Source: JBEEFP01 sp041166085 (GTDB taxonomy: Bacteria > Actinomycetota > Acidimicrobiia > Acidimicrobiales > JAFATL01). From it: DNA of 64,000 nt. Under the pieces are notes generated by a model, which saw only the letters and a list, made by a program, of their open reading frames with translations, had not been told where the DNA came from and ran no database searches. The DNA lies in NCBI GenBank assembly GCA_041166085.1, contig JBEEFP010000067.1:186001-250000 (forward strand). Direction: 5' to 3'. How positions within the stretch are numbered: position 1 is the first letter of the stretch; each line of letters starts with the position of its first letter. This document shows positions 35,292 to 43,842 of the stretch, piece by piece. The translations under genes were made by a program, and so were the position numbers.

Positions 35292-36905
35292 ATGGCCGAC
35301 CTGGACGCGCTGCTCGCCGACTGGCTCCGCGAGGAGGTCGAGGAGTCCCCGGTCTCGGCCACGTCGCTCGGCATCGACGGCCACGACGACCGTCTCGGCG
35401 ACTTCTCGGCCGCCGGCTTCGATCGGCGCGAACAGCGGGCGGGCTCCTGGCGGCGCACCTTCGCGGGTTTCGCCGACGACGGCCTTTCGCTCGACCAGCG
35501 CATCGATCGCGACCTCGTGCTCTCGAGCCTGCGGGGTCGTGAGGTCATGCAGGACTGGAGCGGGTGGCGACGCGACCCTGCCGTGTACCTCGGCCCCTGC
35601 CTCAGCGGCGTGTTCCTGCTGTTCCTGCACCGCATCCACCCCGAGGAGCACATCGTCAGCGCAGCCGCGGCCCGGCTGCGCGGGGTCCCTGAGGTTCTCG
35701 CCCACGCTCGGGCCAACCTCGACAGCGGCCTCGCCAACCGGCTCATCGTGGAGCGGGCAATCGGCCAGTGCCGGGCCGGCATCTCCTACGCGCGCGACAT
35801 GGTTCCGGCCGAGGTCCACGACGACCGGCTTCGCGCCGAGCTGGCCGACGCCGGCGCCGTGGCCGCGGACGCCTTCGCCGACCTCGTCCCGTTCCTCGAG
35901 GAGCTGGCGGCCAGCGCGGCAGGTGGGTACGCCATCGGCGAGCAGCGGTACAGCGGTTTGCTGCGTGAGAAGGAGCTCCTCGGCTACGGCACCGACGAGA
36001 TGCGCGATCGGGGCAGGGCGGCGTGGGCCCAACTCGACGCCGAGATGGCCGACCTGGCCGAACAGGTGGGCGGCTCGCGCGACTGGCGCGCCGTCATGGA
36101 ACAGGTCAACGCCGAGCACCCGGCCACACCCGCGGACATGCGCGCGCAGTACGAGGACTGGACGGAGCGGGCCCGTCAGTTCCTCGTCGACCGCGCGCTG
36201 GTGACCCTGCCCGAAGGCGAACGCTGCCTGGTCGAGCCGTCACCACCGTTCCAGCGTCCGGTGCTCGCTGTCGCGTCCTACAACTCGCCGCCGCCCTTCA
36301 AGCCGTCGCTCGTCGGCCACTTCTTCGTGCCGTACCCGCCCGAGGGCACGAGCCCGGAGGACGTCCAGAAGCGGCTGGCCGACAACAGCACCCAGGGAGT
36401 GCCGACGACGGCGGTGCACGAGGCCTACCCCGGACACCACTGGCATCTGACGTGGATGCAACAGAACCCCCGACCGATCCGCCAAGCGCTGCGGACTCCG
36501 TACTTCAGCGAAGGATGGGCCCTCTACGCCGAGCGCATGATGCGCGAGCAGGGGTTCTTCACTGATCCGCGCCAGGAGCTGTGCCACCTCGACGCTCGCA
36601 TCTTCCGCGCCGCGCGCATCGTGGTGGACACCAGCCTGCACATGGGCGACATGACGGTGGACGAGGCGGTCACGTTCATGAGCACCAAGGCCACGCTCAC
36701 CGAACCGACGGCGCGCGCCGAGGTCGGGCGCTACTGCGCCTGGCCCACCCAGGCGTCGTCGTACCTCACCGGCTCATTGGAGATCGAGCGCATCCGGGAG
36801 CGCTTCTTCGCCGAGGGCCGCGGCGACCTGCGCGCCTTCCACGACGCGCTGTGCGGCTCGGGCGGACTCCCGATCGCACTGGCGGAACGAGCAGTGCTGA
36901 GCTGA
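35292..36905 (+). CDS. DUF885 family metallopeptidase-like protein
   Basis: 537 residues of the DUF885 family. The zinc-peptidase-like motif 'VHEAYPGHHWHLTW' lies near residues 374-387, followed by 'FSEGWALYAERMMREQG' near 410, where the downstream Glu is the expected third ligand. No signal peptide is seen, so it probably acts in the cytoplasm. Enzymatic role of the family is poorly defined. ATG 35292 sits 23 bp from the divergent pterin dehydratase gene. Confidence 0.83.
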   Translation: MADLDALLADWLREEVEESPVSATSLGIDGHDDRLGDFSAAGFDRREQRAGSWRRTFAGFADDGLSLDQRIDRDLVLSSLRGREVMQDWSGWRRDPAVYLGPCLSGVFLLFLHRIHPEEHIVSAAAARLRGVPEVLAHARANLDSGLANRLIVERAIGQCRAGISYARDMVPAEVHDDRLRAELADAGAVAADAFADLVPFLEELAASAAGGYAIGEQRYSGLLREKELLGYGTDEMRDRGRAAWAQLDAEMADLAEQVGGSRDWRAVMEQVNAEHPATPADMRAQYEDWTERARQFLVDRALVTLPEGERCLVEPSPPFQRPVLAVASYNSPPPFKPSLVGHFFVPYPPEGTSPEDVQKRLADNSTQGVPTTAVHEAYPGHHWHLTWMQQNPRPIRQALRTPYFSEGWALYAERMMREQGFFTDPRQELCHLDARIFRAARIVVDTSLHMGDMTVDEAVTFMSTKATLTEPTARAEVGRYCAWPTQASSYLTGSLEIERIRERFFAEGRGDLRAFHDALCGSGGLPIALAERAVLS

Positions 36906-36911
36906 GGCTCG

Positions 36912-37199
36912 CTATTCGGTCGTGTCGGCGGATTCGACCGTGTCAGCGGGCGCACCCGCTTCGGCGGGCGCAGCGGCGGGCGACTCGGGTGCAGCGGCGG
37001 GCGACTCGGCGATGGGGCCGTCGGTCGGCGCGCTCGGCTGCTGAGGCGGAGGCGGGGGCGGCGGAGGCGGGGGCGGCGGGGCGGCGGCCTGGGCCGGCGC
37101 GGCCGCAACCGGCGCCTGACGAGGACGCTTGTCGCGTGCCTTCTTCTTCTTGATCCGCTCGTGACGCCAGCGGACCGTGGCCCGCGATCCTCTACCCAT
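36912..37199 (-). CDS. Small basic / poly-proline protein
   Basis: 95 residues in two parts. The first 30 are strongly basic ('RWRHERIKKKKARDKR'). The rest is low-complexity: a run of twelve prolines near residue 60, then Ala/Pro/Glu-rich repeats ending in acidic residues. The basic N-terminus resembles small ribosome-associated proteins, but I cannot identify a family. Codon-position bias and the clean ATG support a real gene. It lies between DUF885 and acylphosphatase, 18 bp from the latter. Confidence 0.6.
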   Translation of the reverse strand: MGRGSRATVRWRHERIKKKKARDKRPRQAPVAAAPAQAAAPPPPPPPPPPPPQQPSAPTDGPIAESPAAAPESPAAAPAEAGAPADTVESADTTE

Positions 37200-37217
37200 G
37201 CGGTCGACGCTAGCGGC

Positions 37218-37502
37218 TCAGTCCCAGCCCGCCACGCGGAAGCTCCGCTCCCCTTGCGCCACCTCGTCGGTGACCTCGACGCGATCGACCCGCGCGTGGG
37301 ACGGTCCCTGCCGGCACCAGGCCACCATGCGATCGACGGCGGCCTCGTCCCCCTCGAAGACGGCCTCGACCGCGCCGTCGCTGCGATTGCGCACCGAGCC
37401 GACGACGCCGGCGGCCGCTGCCGCGCGCTGACAGCTGTCGCGGAAGAACACGCCCTGCACCCGCCCGAAGACCACCACGCGCCTGCGGACGGGCCCGGCC
37501 AT
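37218..37502 (-). CDS. acyP: Acylphosphatase
   Basis: The 94-residue enzyme hydrolyses acyl phosphates. The active-site loop 'GRVQGVFFRDSCQRAA' near residue 12 contains the phosphate-binding arginine, and the catalytic asparagine is in 'VGSVRNRSDGAVEAVFEG' near 38. Length is right for the family. ATG 37502 is chosen; a divergent membrane protein gene begins 22 bp away. Confidence 0.92.
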   Translation of the reverse strand: MAGPVRRRVVVFGRVQGVFFRDSCQRAAAAAGVVGSVRNRSDGAVEAVFEGDEAAVDRMVAWCRQGPSHARVDRVEVTDEVAQGERSFRVAGWD

Positions 37503-37523
37503 GCGTGCGACCCTAGTGATCTC

Positions 37524-38156
37524 GTGTTGCTCGACCTCTTGACCGTCGCGGTGCTCGCGTACGTCGGGAGCCGCCTGTTCGTGGGGGCCCGCCTGGCGCT
37601 GCGCACCGACGTCCGTCGACACATCATCGACATCGTGCGAGGTGTGCGGCCGCGCCACGTCCTGCTCGCGCCGGTGGCGCTGGCCGCGGTGCTCACGGCC
37701 GCGGTGCTGCTGATTCAGGTGCCCGGGTTGGACTGGGGCTGGTGGACGGCCATCGGCGGTTCGGGGAATCCGGTGGTCGGCGTGACCCAGCAGACCCACG
37801 GCAGCCCGCTCGAGTGGATCGTCCCGGCCCTCTTCCTGACCCTGCTCTTCCCGGCGCTGCCCCTGTTCGCGGAACGGGAGGAACGCATGTTCCGGGCCGG
37901 CGCCGAGGAGCGGTCGACGCCGCAGCGGATCTGGCGGGGCGTGCAGTTCGGCTTGGTGCACGCCCTCATCGGCATCCCCATCGGGGTCGCCCTCGCCCTC
38001 TCCATCGGTGGGTGGTACTTCACGGCCATGTACCTCCGGGTCTGGCGTCGAACCCGCGACCGGGAGGCGGCCGTGCTCGAGAGCACCCGGGCCCACACCG
38101 TCTACAACCTGGAAATCCTGCTCGTCGTGGCTGTCAGCCTCGCCTTCGGCCTGTGA
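37524..38156 (+). CDS. CPBP-type intramembrane protease-like membrane protein
   Basis: About 210 residues with four to five hydrophobic segments. 'PLFAEREERMFRAG' near residue 114 resembles the EExxxR motif of CPBP glutamic intramembrane proteases and 'FGLVHALIGIPIGVALAL' near 140 provides the conserved His. Start at GTG 37524. The family includes CAAX-processing enzymes and bacteriocin-immunity proteins. The exact role here is unknown. Confidence 0.7.
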   Translation: MLLDLLTVAVLAYVGSRLFVGARLALRTDVRRHIIDIVRGVRPRHVLLAPVALAAVLTAAVLLIQVPGLDWGWWTAIGGSGNPVVGVTQQTHGSPLEWIVPALFLTLLFPALPLFAEREERMFRAGAEERSTPQRIWRGVQFGLVHALIGIPIGVALALSIGGWYFTAMYLRVWRRTRDREAAVLESTRAHTVYNLEILLVVAVSLAFGL

Positions 38157-38220
38157 CCATGCACAGATGGTCGGGCAGAGCTATGGAAGTTCATGGGTAC
38201 GTCAGCCATGATCTTCCTCG

Positions 38221-39798
38221 GTGTCCGGGGCGTTGACCGCCGTCCTGGTGGCGGTCGTTTCAGCAGGAGTGGGGGGGTGGCGACCGGCCGGATGGTCGGT
38301 AGGCCGGAGGCGCCGCGCACCTGATCAGGAGCGGGCCGAGCTGGTGGAGGGCCTGGCCCAGGTGGTCGTCGACCTCACCCAGAACCTCGACCACGGCGAG
38401 ATGCTGGACAGGGTGGCCCGCTCCGCCGCCGACCTGGTGGGCGCAGACGCGGCTGCGTTCCTCCATCTCGAGGGCGACCAGTCCCGGATCGTCGCGTTGC
38501 ACGGGATGCCCGAGCGCCTGCGGGGGTTCGCCATCAAACGGGGCGAGGGGGTGATGGGCGACGTCATGCGGTCCGGTGAGCCGCTGGTGATCGGCGACTA
38601 CCACACCCACCCGCACCGCGTCCCGACCATCGTCGATTCGACCCCCGGTCTCCACACGGTCGCGGTGGTGCCCAGCGTGATCGACGGACAGGTCACCGCT
38701 GCCCTGTTCGTGCTGTTCCGGGAGCGCGACCGCGAGATCTCGGCGTCGGTGCTCGACGTGCTCCGACTCCTCGCCGGCCACGCGGGTACGGCGCTGGCCA
38801 ACGCGGCCATGTTCGGTGAGGTGGTCCGCCGCGAGGCCCACGAGCAGGCCGTCATCGAAGCGCTGGCCGACGGGGTCGCGGTCGTGAGCCCGGACGGCCA
38901 TGTCACCAGCTGGAACTCGGCCGCCGCGGCCATGACGGGCGTGCCGGCCGTCGCCGCCATCGGCCAGGCCCCGCCGGTACCCATCCCGCAGCCGGGGCGA
39001 TCCGTCGAGCACGAGCTGCCCGGCGACCGCTGGCTCGAGGTGCTCGCGTCGCCGCTCCCGGCCACCGGGGAGACGGTGCTCGTGCTCCGGGACCTGAGCG
39101 ACCAGAAGGCGCTCGAGCGGGCCCAGAGCCTGTTCCTCGCCACGACGACCCACGAGATCAAGACGCCCCTCACCGTCGTGAGCGGCTTCGCCACCACGCT
39201 GCAACGGCGCTGGGACGAGCTCAACCCCGAGGACCGCGACCGCGCCCTTGCCGCCATCGTGCGCCGGTCCGAGGCACTGGTGAAGCTCATCGACCAGCTG
39301 TTGCTCGGCTTCCGCGTGCAAGCCGGGCAGCTCGACCTCGACCTGCGAGGCCTCGACGTTCGCGGCGCGCTCGAGGCCGCGGTCGCGGGCTTCGCGACGC
39401 TCACCGACGCGCACGCGATCACGCTCGACGTCGACGCGGATCTTCCCCTGGTGATCGGCGACACCCGGGCCGTCGACCAGGTGCTCGCGCAGCTGCTCGA
39501 GAACGCCATCAAGTACAGCCCCGACGGGGGCGCCATCCACGTCGTGGCGCGCCGGGGGGAAGGCACGGTGTCCATCAGCGTCACCGACCAGGGCGTGGGG
39601 CTGCAGCCCGGGGAGGGCGAGCGCGTGTTCAGCCGCTACTTCCGGGGGGCCAACAAGGACACCCGCAAGCTCGGTGGCGTGGGACTCGGCCTCTACATCG
39701 TGCGCCAGCTCGTCGAGGCCCAGGGCGGCACGGTGCGGGCGGACGGCAACCCCGGCGGCGGGTCGACGTTCGAGTTCACGCTGCCCATCGCGCGCTGA
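38221..39798 (+). CDS. Sensor histidine kinase with GAF and PAS domains
   Basis: 525 residues. A short hydrophobic N-terminus (about 5-20) is followed by a GAF domain (about 50-195), a PAS-like segment (about 205-290, 'EALADGVAVVSPDGHVTSWN'), the HisKA phospho-acceptor helix with His in 'TTTHEIKTPLTVVSGFATT' near 310, and the HATPase with N box 'QLLENAIKYSPDG', G1 'VTDQGVGLQPGE' and G2 'GGVGLGLYIVRQLV'. No response regulator gene is adjacent, so it is an orphan kinase. Start set at GTG 38221; the N-terminus is uncertain. Confidence 0.85.
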   Translation: MSGALTAVLVAVVSAGVGGWRPAGWSVGRRRRAPDQERAELVEGLAQVVVDLTQNLDHGEMLDRVARSAADLVGADAAAFLHLEGDQSRIVALHGMPERLRGFAIKRGEGVMGDVMRSGEPLVIGDYHTHPHRVPTIVDSTPGLHTVAVVPSVIDGQVTAALFVLFRERDREISASVLDVLRLLAGHAGTALANAAMFGEVVRREAHEQAVIEALADGVAVVSPDGHVTSWNSAAAAMTGVPAVAAIGQAPPVPIPQPGRSVEHELPGDRWLEVLASPLPATGETVLVLRDLSDQKALERAQSLFLATTTHEIKTPLTVVSGFATTLQRRWDELNPEDRDRALAAIVRRSEALVKLIDQLLLGFRVQAGQLDLDLRGLDVRGALEAAVAGFATLTDAHAITLDVDADLPLVIGDTRAVDQVLAQLLENAIKYSPDGGAIHVVARRGEGTVSISVTDQGVGLQPGEGERVFSRYFRGANKDTRKLGGVGLGLYIVRQLVEAQGGTVRADGNPGGGSTFEFTLPIAR

Positions 39799-39814
39799 GT
39801 CCGTCGGAACTGCG

Positions 39815-42800
39815 TCACCGGAAGTCGCGCGACCTGGTCGGCGTGGCCATGGCCAACGCCTCCATGCGTTCGGCCACCACGTTCACCACGCCCTCCGACC
39901 GTTCCAACCGACCACGGATGAGGAGGGCCTGGGCCGATCTGGCGATGCGGCGGTGCCGCGCCCACACACCCTTGGAGACGACCACGTTGACGAGACCGGT
40001 TTCGTCCTCGAGGTTGAGGAAGGTGGTGCCCTGGGCCGTCGCCGGACGCTGACGATGGGTGACGATGCCGGCAACGAGCACCTTGCTGCCGGGCTCGACG
40101 TCCCAGAGGCCGGTGGACGTGATGACGCCGAGCTCGTCGAGACGCGGTCGGGCGAACTCGGTGAGATGCCAGGTCGGCGACAGGCCGGTGGCCCACACGT
40201 CGGCCACCGCCTCTTCCTGCTCGGTCATGCCGGGGAGGTGCGGCGCGTGCTCGCCGGTGACGATGCCCTGCAGACGCCCGGGCCGCGACTGGCTCACCGC
40301 GCCCGCGCTCCAGAGCGCCTCGCGCCGGTGGATGCCGAAGCAGCCGAAGGCGCCCGCAGTGGCCAGCGCCTCCACCTGAGGCGTGGTGAGGCCATTGGCC
40401 CGCACCACGTCCTCCATCTTCTGATACGGCCGGTTGGCCTCGATCTTGGTGGCCAGCTCCGCGCCGATGGTGCGGACGTACTCGATGCCCAACCGCACAG
40501 CGAACTCGCCCGGTTTGGCCTGCTCCGACAGACCAAACCGGGCGAGTTCGCTCAACGGGGTGAGGATCGCCTTGGCCGCGCTCTTGTTCACGTCTGGGCC
40601 CACCACGTGCACGCCGTGGCGGCGGGCGTCGGAGACGAGGGTGGACGGTGACCAGAACCCGAAGGGCTGGCCGTTGAGGCAGGCGGCGAGATAGGCGTCG
40701 GGGAAGTGCAGCTTGAGCCACGCGCTCGAGTACACGAGGTAGGCGAAGGACACCGAGTGGCTCTCGGGGAAGCCGAAGTTGGCGAAGGCGGCGAGCTTGT
40801 CGTAGATCGCATCGGCGACCTCACCGGTGATGCCGTTGCGGGCCATGCCGTCGTAGAGCCGTCCCTTGAGCCGCTCCATGCGCTCGTGGCTGCGCTTCGA
40901 GCCCATGGCCTGGCGCAGCTCGTCGGCCTCGGCCGCGCTGAAGCCGGCCACGTCGATGGCCATCTGCATGAGCTGCTCCTGGAACAGCGGCACGCCGAGG
41001 GTCTTGTGCAGCGCGCCCTCGAGCAACGGATGCAGGTAAGTGACCTCCTCCTGCCCGTTGCGCCTGCGGATGTACGGGTGCACCGACCCGCCCTGGATGG
41101 GACCGGGGCGGATGAGGGCGACCTCCACGACGATGTCGTAGAAGGTGCGGGGCTTCAGGCGAGGCAGTGTGGCCATCTGGGCCCGGCTCTCGACCTGGAA
41201 CACGCCCACCGAGTCGGCCTCGCACAACATGTCGTAGACCGCGTCCTCCTGTGGGATGGTCGCGAGGTCGACGTCGACCCCATGGTTGTCGCGGATGAGG
41301 TCGACGGCGTAGTGGATGACGCTGAGCATCCCGAGGCCGAGCATGTCGAACTTGACCAGGCCGACCGCCGCGCAGTCGTCCTTGTCCCACTGCAGGACAG
41401 TGCGTCCCTCCATGCGTCCCCACTCGACCGGGCACACCTCGACGACGGGGCGGTCGCAGATCACCATGCCGCCCGAGTGGATGCCGAGGTGGCGCGGGAA
41501 GTGCTGCAGCTCATGCGCCAGCCGCATCACCGTCTCTGGGATGTCATGTTGAAGTTGCTGGGAGAGCGGTCCCCACGCGTCGAGCTGCTTGGACCACGCG
41601 TCGAGCTGGCCCGTCGACGCGCCCATGGCCTTGCCCATGTCGCGCACGGCCGAACGGGGCCGGTAGGTGATGACGTTGGCGACCTGGGCGGCGCGCTCGC
41701 GGCCATAGCGCTCGTAGACGTACTGGATGGCTTCCTCGCGACGGTCGCTCTCGATGTCGACGTCGATGTCGGGCGGCCCGTCGCGCTCGGGCGACAGGAA
41801 GCGTTCGAACAGCAGGCCCAGTCCGACGGCATCGGCGTTGGTGATGCCGAGGGCGTAACAGACGGCGCTGTTGGCCGCTGAGCCGCGTCCCTGCGCGTAG
41901 ATGTCGTTGCGGCGGCAGAACTCGACGATGTCCCACACGATGAGGAAGTAGCCGGGGAACCCGAGGTGCTCGATGACGTCGAGCTCGTGACGGATCTGGG
42001 CGTAGGCCTTCTTGTTCGTACCCTCTGGGCCGTAGCGGTTGACCGCCCCCTGCCACGTGACCTCGCGCAGCCAGCTCATCTCGGTGTGTCCGTCGGGTAC
42101 AGGCCAGTCCGGCAGCTTGGGCGCGACGAGGTGGAGGTCGAACGCGCACTGCAGGCCGAGCTCGGCCGCTCGTTCGACCACGCCCGGATAGCGCCCGAAG
42201 CGGCGACGTTGCTCGACGCCCGAACGGAGGTGGGCGGTGGCGGCGGCCGGCAGCCAGGGGTCGGCGTCGTCGAGGGAGCGCCTGGCCCGCACCGCGGCCA
42301 GCGCGGTGGCGAGGGGCCGTCTTGCCGGCGTCGCGTAGTGGGCGTTGGTGGTGGCGACGAGGTCGACGCCCTGTCGCACCGCCAGCTCGGCCAGCGCGTC
42401 GTTGCGGGCCGAGTCGAGGGGATCGCCGTGGTCCCACAGCTCGACGGCGACGTTGTCCCGTCCGAACCGCTCGACCAGCCGGTGCAGCTCGCGGGCCGCT
42501 GCCGTCGGCCCGTGCTCGACGAGCGCCTTGGGCACCGTCCCCTTGCGGCAGCCGGTCAGCACCAGCCAGTGGCCGTGGTGGAGCTCGGTGAGCCGATCGA
42601 GGCGGTGCAGGGGCTTGCCCTTCTCTCTCCCTTGCAATTGGGCCTCGCTGATCGAGCGGGCCAGTGAGCCGTATCCGGTCGGGTCGCGGGCGATCACCAG
42701 CAGGTGGGCGCCCTCGGGATCGGGGACCCCGTTCTGGGGCTTGGTGAGGCCGAGGCTCAGCTCGGCGCCGAAGATGGTCGGCATGCCGACGGCCGTCGCC

Positions 42801-43129
42801 GCCTCGGCGAAGCGCACCACGCCGTAGAAGCCGTCGTGGTCGGTGAGGGCGAGGGCTTCGAGGCCGAGCCGGGCCGCCTCCTCGGCCAGCTCCTCGGGGT
42901 GGGACGCCCCGTCGAGGAAGCTGAAGTTGGAGTGGCAGTGGAGCTCGGCGTACGGGACCGAACCGGCGCGCCGGCGGGCCGGTCCGACGCTCGGCTCGAA
43001 CGGCTTGCGCTTGTGCGACTGTGGGGTGTCGAGCTCGATCCGGGTCGGCTGGCGCCGGCCCGCGCCCCGGTTGTCGGACAGCCGCCGCTCCAGCTCCGAC
43101 CACGTCATGTCGGGGTTGTTGAAGCCCAC
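39815..43129 (-). CDS. dnaE2: Error-prone DNA polymerase III alpha subunit DnaE2 (ImuC)
   Basis: The 1104-residue C-family polymerase is the catalytic subunit of the SOS mutasome. It has an N-terminal PHP domain ('YAELHCHSNFSFLDGASHPE' near 60), palm aspartates in 'PPDIDVDIESDRR' near 455, the fingers and HhH regions, and a C-terminal OB fold ('TTFLNLEDETGLVNVVVSKG' near 1055). Length of about 1100 marks DnaE2 rather than DnaE1. Start GTG 43129 lies 13 bp from a LexA box. Residues about 860-877 are encoded by a 54-nt palindrome (40499-40552), apparently an in-frame insertion. Confidence 0.93.
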   Translation of the reverse strand: MGFNNPDMTWSELERRLSDNRGAGRRQPTRIELDTPQSHKRKPFEPSVGPARRRAGSVPYAELHCHSNFSFLDGASHPEELAEEAARLGLEALALTDHDGFYGVVRFAEAATAVGMPTIFGAELSLGLTKPQNGVPDPEGAHLLVIARDPTGYGSLARSISEAQLQGREKGKPLHRLDRLTELHHGHWLVLTGCRKGTVPKALVEHGPTAAARELHRLVERFGRDNVAVELWDHGDPLDSARNDALAELAVRQGVDLVATTNAHYATPARRPLATALAAVRARRSLDDADPWLPAAATAHLRSGVEQRRRFGRYPGVVERAAELGLQCAFDLHLVAPKLPDWPVPDGHTEMSWLREVTWQGAVNRYGPEGTNKKAYAQIRHELDVIEHLGFPGYFLIVWDIVEFCRRNDIYAQGRGSAANSAVCYALGITNADAVGLGLLFERFLSPERDGPPDIDVDIESDRREEAIQYVYERYGRERAAQVANVITYRPRSAVRDMGKAMGASTGQLDAWSKQLDAWGPLSQQLQHDIPETVMRLAHELQHFPRHLGIHSGGMVICDRPVVEVCPVEWGRMEGRTVLQWDKDDCAAVGLVKFDMLGLGMLSVIHYAVDLIRDNHGVDVDLATIPQEDAVYDMLCEADSVGVFQVESRAQMATLPRLKPRTFYDIVVEVALIRPGPIQGGSVHPYIRRRNGQEEVTYLHPLLEGALHKTLGVPLFQEQLMQMAIDVAGFSAAEADELRQAMGSKRSHERMERLKGRLYDGMARNGITGEVADAIYDKLAAFANFGFPESHSVSFAYLVYSSAWLKLHFPDAYLAACLNGQPFGFWSPSTLVSDARRHGVHVVGPDVNKSAAKAILTPLSELARFGLSEQAKPGEFAVRLGIEYVRTIGAELATKIEANRPYQKMEDVVRANGLTTPQVEALATAGAFGCFGIHRREALWSAGAVSQSRPGRLQGIVTGEHAPHLPGMTEQEEAVADVWATGLSPTWHLTEFARPRLDELGVITSTGLWDVEPGSKVLVAGIVTHRQRPATAQGTTFLNLEDETGLVNVVVSKGVWARHRRIARSAQALLIRGRLERSEGVVNVVAERMEALAMATPTRSRDFR
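40499..40552. repeat. 54-nt palindrome in frame within dnaE2
   Basis: Perfect 20-nt arms (AGCGAACTCGCCCGGTTTGG and its complement) enclose a 14-nt loop, and with one wobble the stem extends to 22 bp. The 54-nt length is a multiple of three. The encoded segment 'LSELARFGLSEQAKPGEF' is not one I associate with this region of other DnaE2 proteins. Its core differs from the three-copy family at 6398, 43271 and 57009. Confidence 0.75.
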
Positions 43130-43142
43130 CCCGCGAGGGTAT

Positions 43143-43156
43143 CGAACGTTTGTTCG
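43143..43156 (-). promoter_or_regulatory. LexA (SOS) box upstream of dnaE2
   Basis: CGAACGTTTGTTCG matches the gram-positive/actinobacterial SOS box CGAAC-N4-GTTCG exactly. It ends 13 bp upstream of the dnaE2 GTG start. A box of the same form lies 14 bp upstream of imuA', so the mutasome genes are predicted to be induced together by DNA damage. Confidence 0.88.
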
Positions 43157-43235
43157 CTACGCTACCGGCCTGCGGGCGGTGCGGCACCTGTCGTCGGACC
43201 AGGTGCCGTGCCGCCCGACCAATAGCGTCAGCACC

Positions 43236-43298
43236 ATGAGCGTGAGCAAGCTGCAGGAGAGCGGTCGTTCCGTTCTTGGCAAGCATTTGGTCGTCTAG
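43236..43298 (+). other. Short ORF ended by the palindrome loop (possible former Nudix N-terminus)
   Basis: From ATG 43236 a frame encodes 20 residues (begins MSVSKLQESGRS) and stops at TAG 43296-43298, which is the loop of the palindrome 43271-43321. The Nudix frame resumes after the palindrome in a different register. It may be the original start of the Nudix gene before the palindrome was inserted, or a leader peptide, or chance. Confidence 0.35.
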
Positions 43299-43321
43299 CG
43301 ACCAAATGCTTGCCAAGAACG
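43271..43321. repeat. Dispersed palindrome, family copy 2 (at Nudix gene start)
   Basis: Perfect 23-nt arms, CGTTCTTGGCAAGCATTTGG-TCG and its complement, around the 5-nt loop TCTAG. It shares the core CGTTCTTGGCAAGCA...GGTCG-N5-CGACC...TGCTTGCCAAGAACG with copies at 6398-6450 and 57009-57059. The right arm contains the ATG (43306) used as the Nudix start, so the gene reads through half of the element. Confidence 0.88.
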
Positions 43322-43842
43322 AGCTTCGCGCCCTGGTCGAGTCGCGTGCGCCCGTCGACGAACGCGAACGCGAGTCGCAGCGCCGCTTCCTCGCCGAGCT
43401 CGATCGGCTGGAGCGCCCCCTCGACGAGCACGCCGATCCCGTCCACGTCACCGGCTCGGCCGTGGTGATCGGGCCGCGGGGCGTGCTGCTGCACCTGCAC
43501 AAGCGCCTCGGCCTGTGGTTGCAGCCGGGCGGCCACATCGACCCGGGCGAGACGCCCGAGCAGGCCGCCCTGCGCGAGGTGCAGGAGGAGACGGGCTTCG
43601 CGTGCACCGACCCGCAGTTCGTGCACGTCGACGTGCACGCCGGCGGCCGGGGCCACACCCACCTCGACCTGCGCTACCTGCTCCACGCCGACGGTGATCC
43701 CACGCCGGCGGCGGGCGAGAGTCAGGACGTGCGCTGGTTCGGGTGGACCGAGGCCATCACCATGGCCGACCCCGGTCTCCGGGGCCTTCTGGTGCACTTA
43801 CGGCCAATAGTGGCCCGTCGTGCACCAGAAGGTCAGTCGTAG
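43306..43842 (+). CDS. Nudix hydrolase
   Basis: About 178 residues with a complete Nudix box: Gly-x5-Glu-x7-Arg-Glu-Val-x-Glu-Glu-x-Gly in 'GHIDPGETPEQAALREVQEE' near residue 82. An N-terminal helical extension rich in charged residues precedes the fold. Candidate substrates are oxidised or damaged nucleotides, or other nucleoside diphosphate-linked compounds. Its position between dnaE2 and imuB suggests a DNA-damage link, but it is on the opposite strand with no LexA box of its own. ATG 43306 lies in the palindrome; the gene tail-overlaps imuB by 10 bp. Confidence 0.85.
   Translation: MLAKNELRALVESRAPVDERERESQRRFLAELDRLERPLDEHADPVHVTGSAVVIGPRGVLLHLHKRLGLWLQPGGHIDPGETPEQAALREVQEETGFACTDPQFVHVDVHAGGRGHTHLDLRYLLHADGDPTPAAGESQDVRWFGWTEAITMADPGLRGLLVHLRPIVARRAPEGQS
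43785..43832. terminator. Hairpin at the convergent Nudix / imuB ends
   Basis: 13-nt perfect arms CCTTCTGGTGCAC / GTGCACCAGAAGG flank an inner GGCCA...TGGCC stem-loop, making an interrupted hairpin of 48 nt. It lies in the last codons of the Nudix gene just beyond the imuB stop and probably terminates both convergent transcripts. Confidence 0.6.

Noticed and set aside
43271..43321. Palindrome as a plain rho-independent terminator
   Set aside because: It lies at the beginning of a gene, has no T-run, and related copies occur inside coding sequence, so a repeat element fits better.
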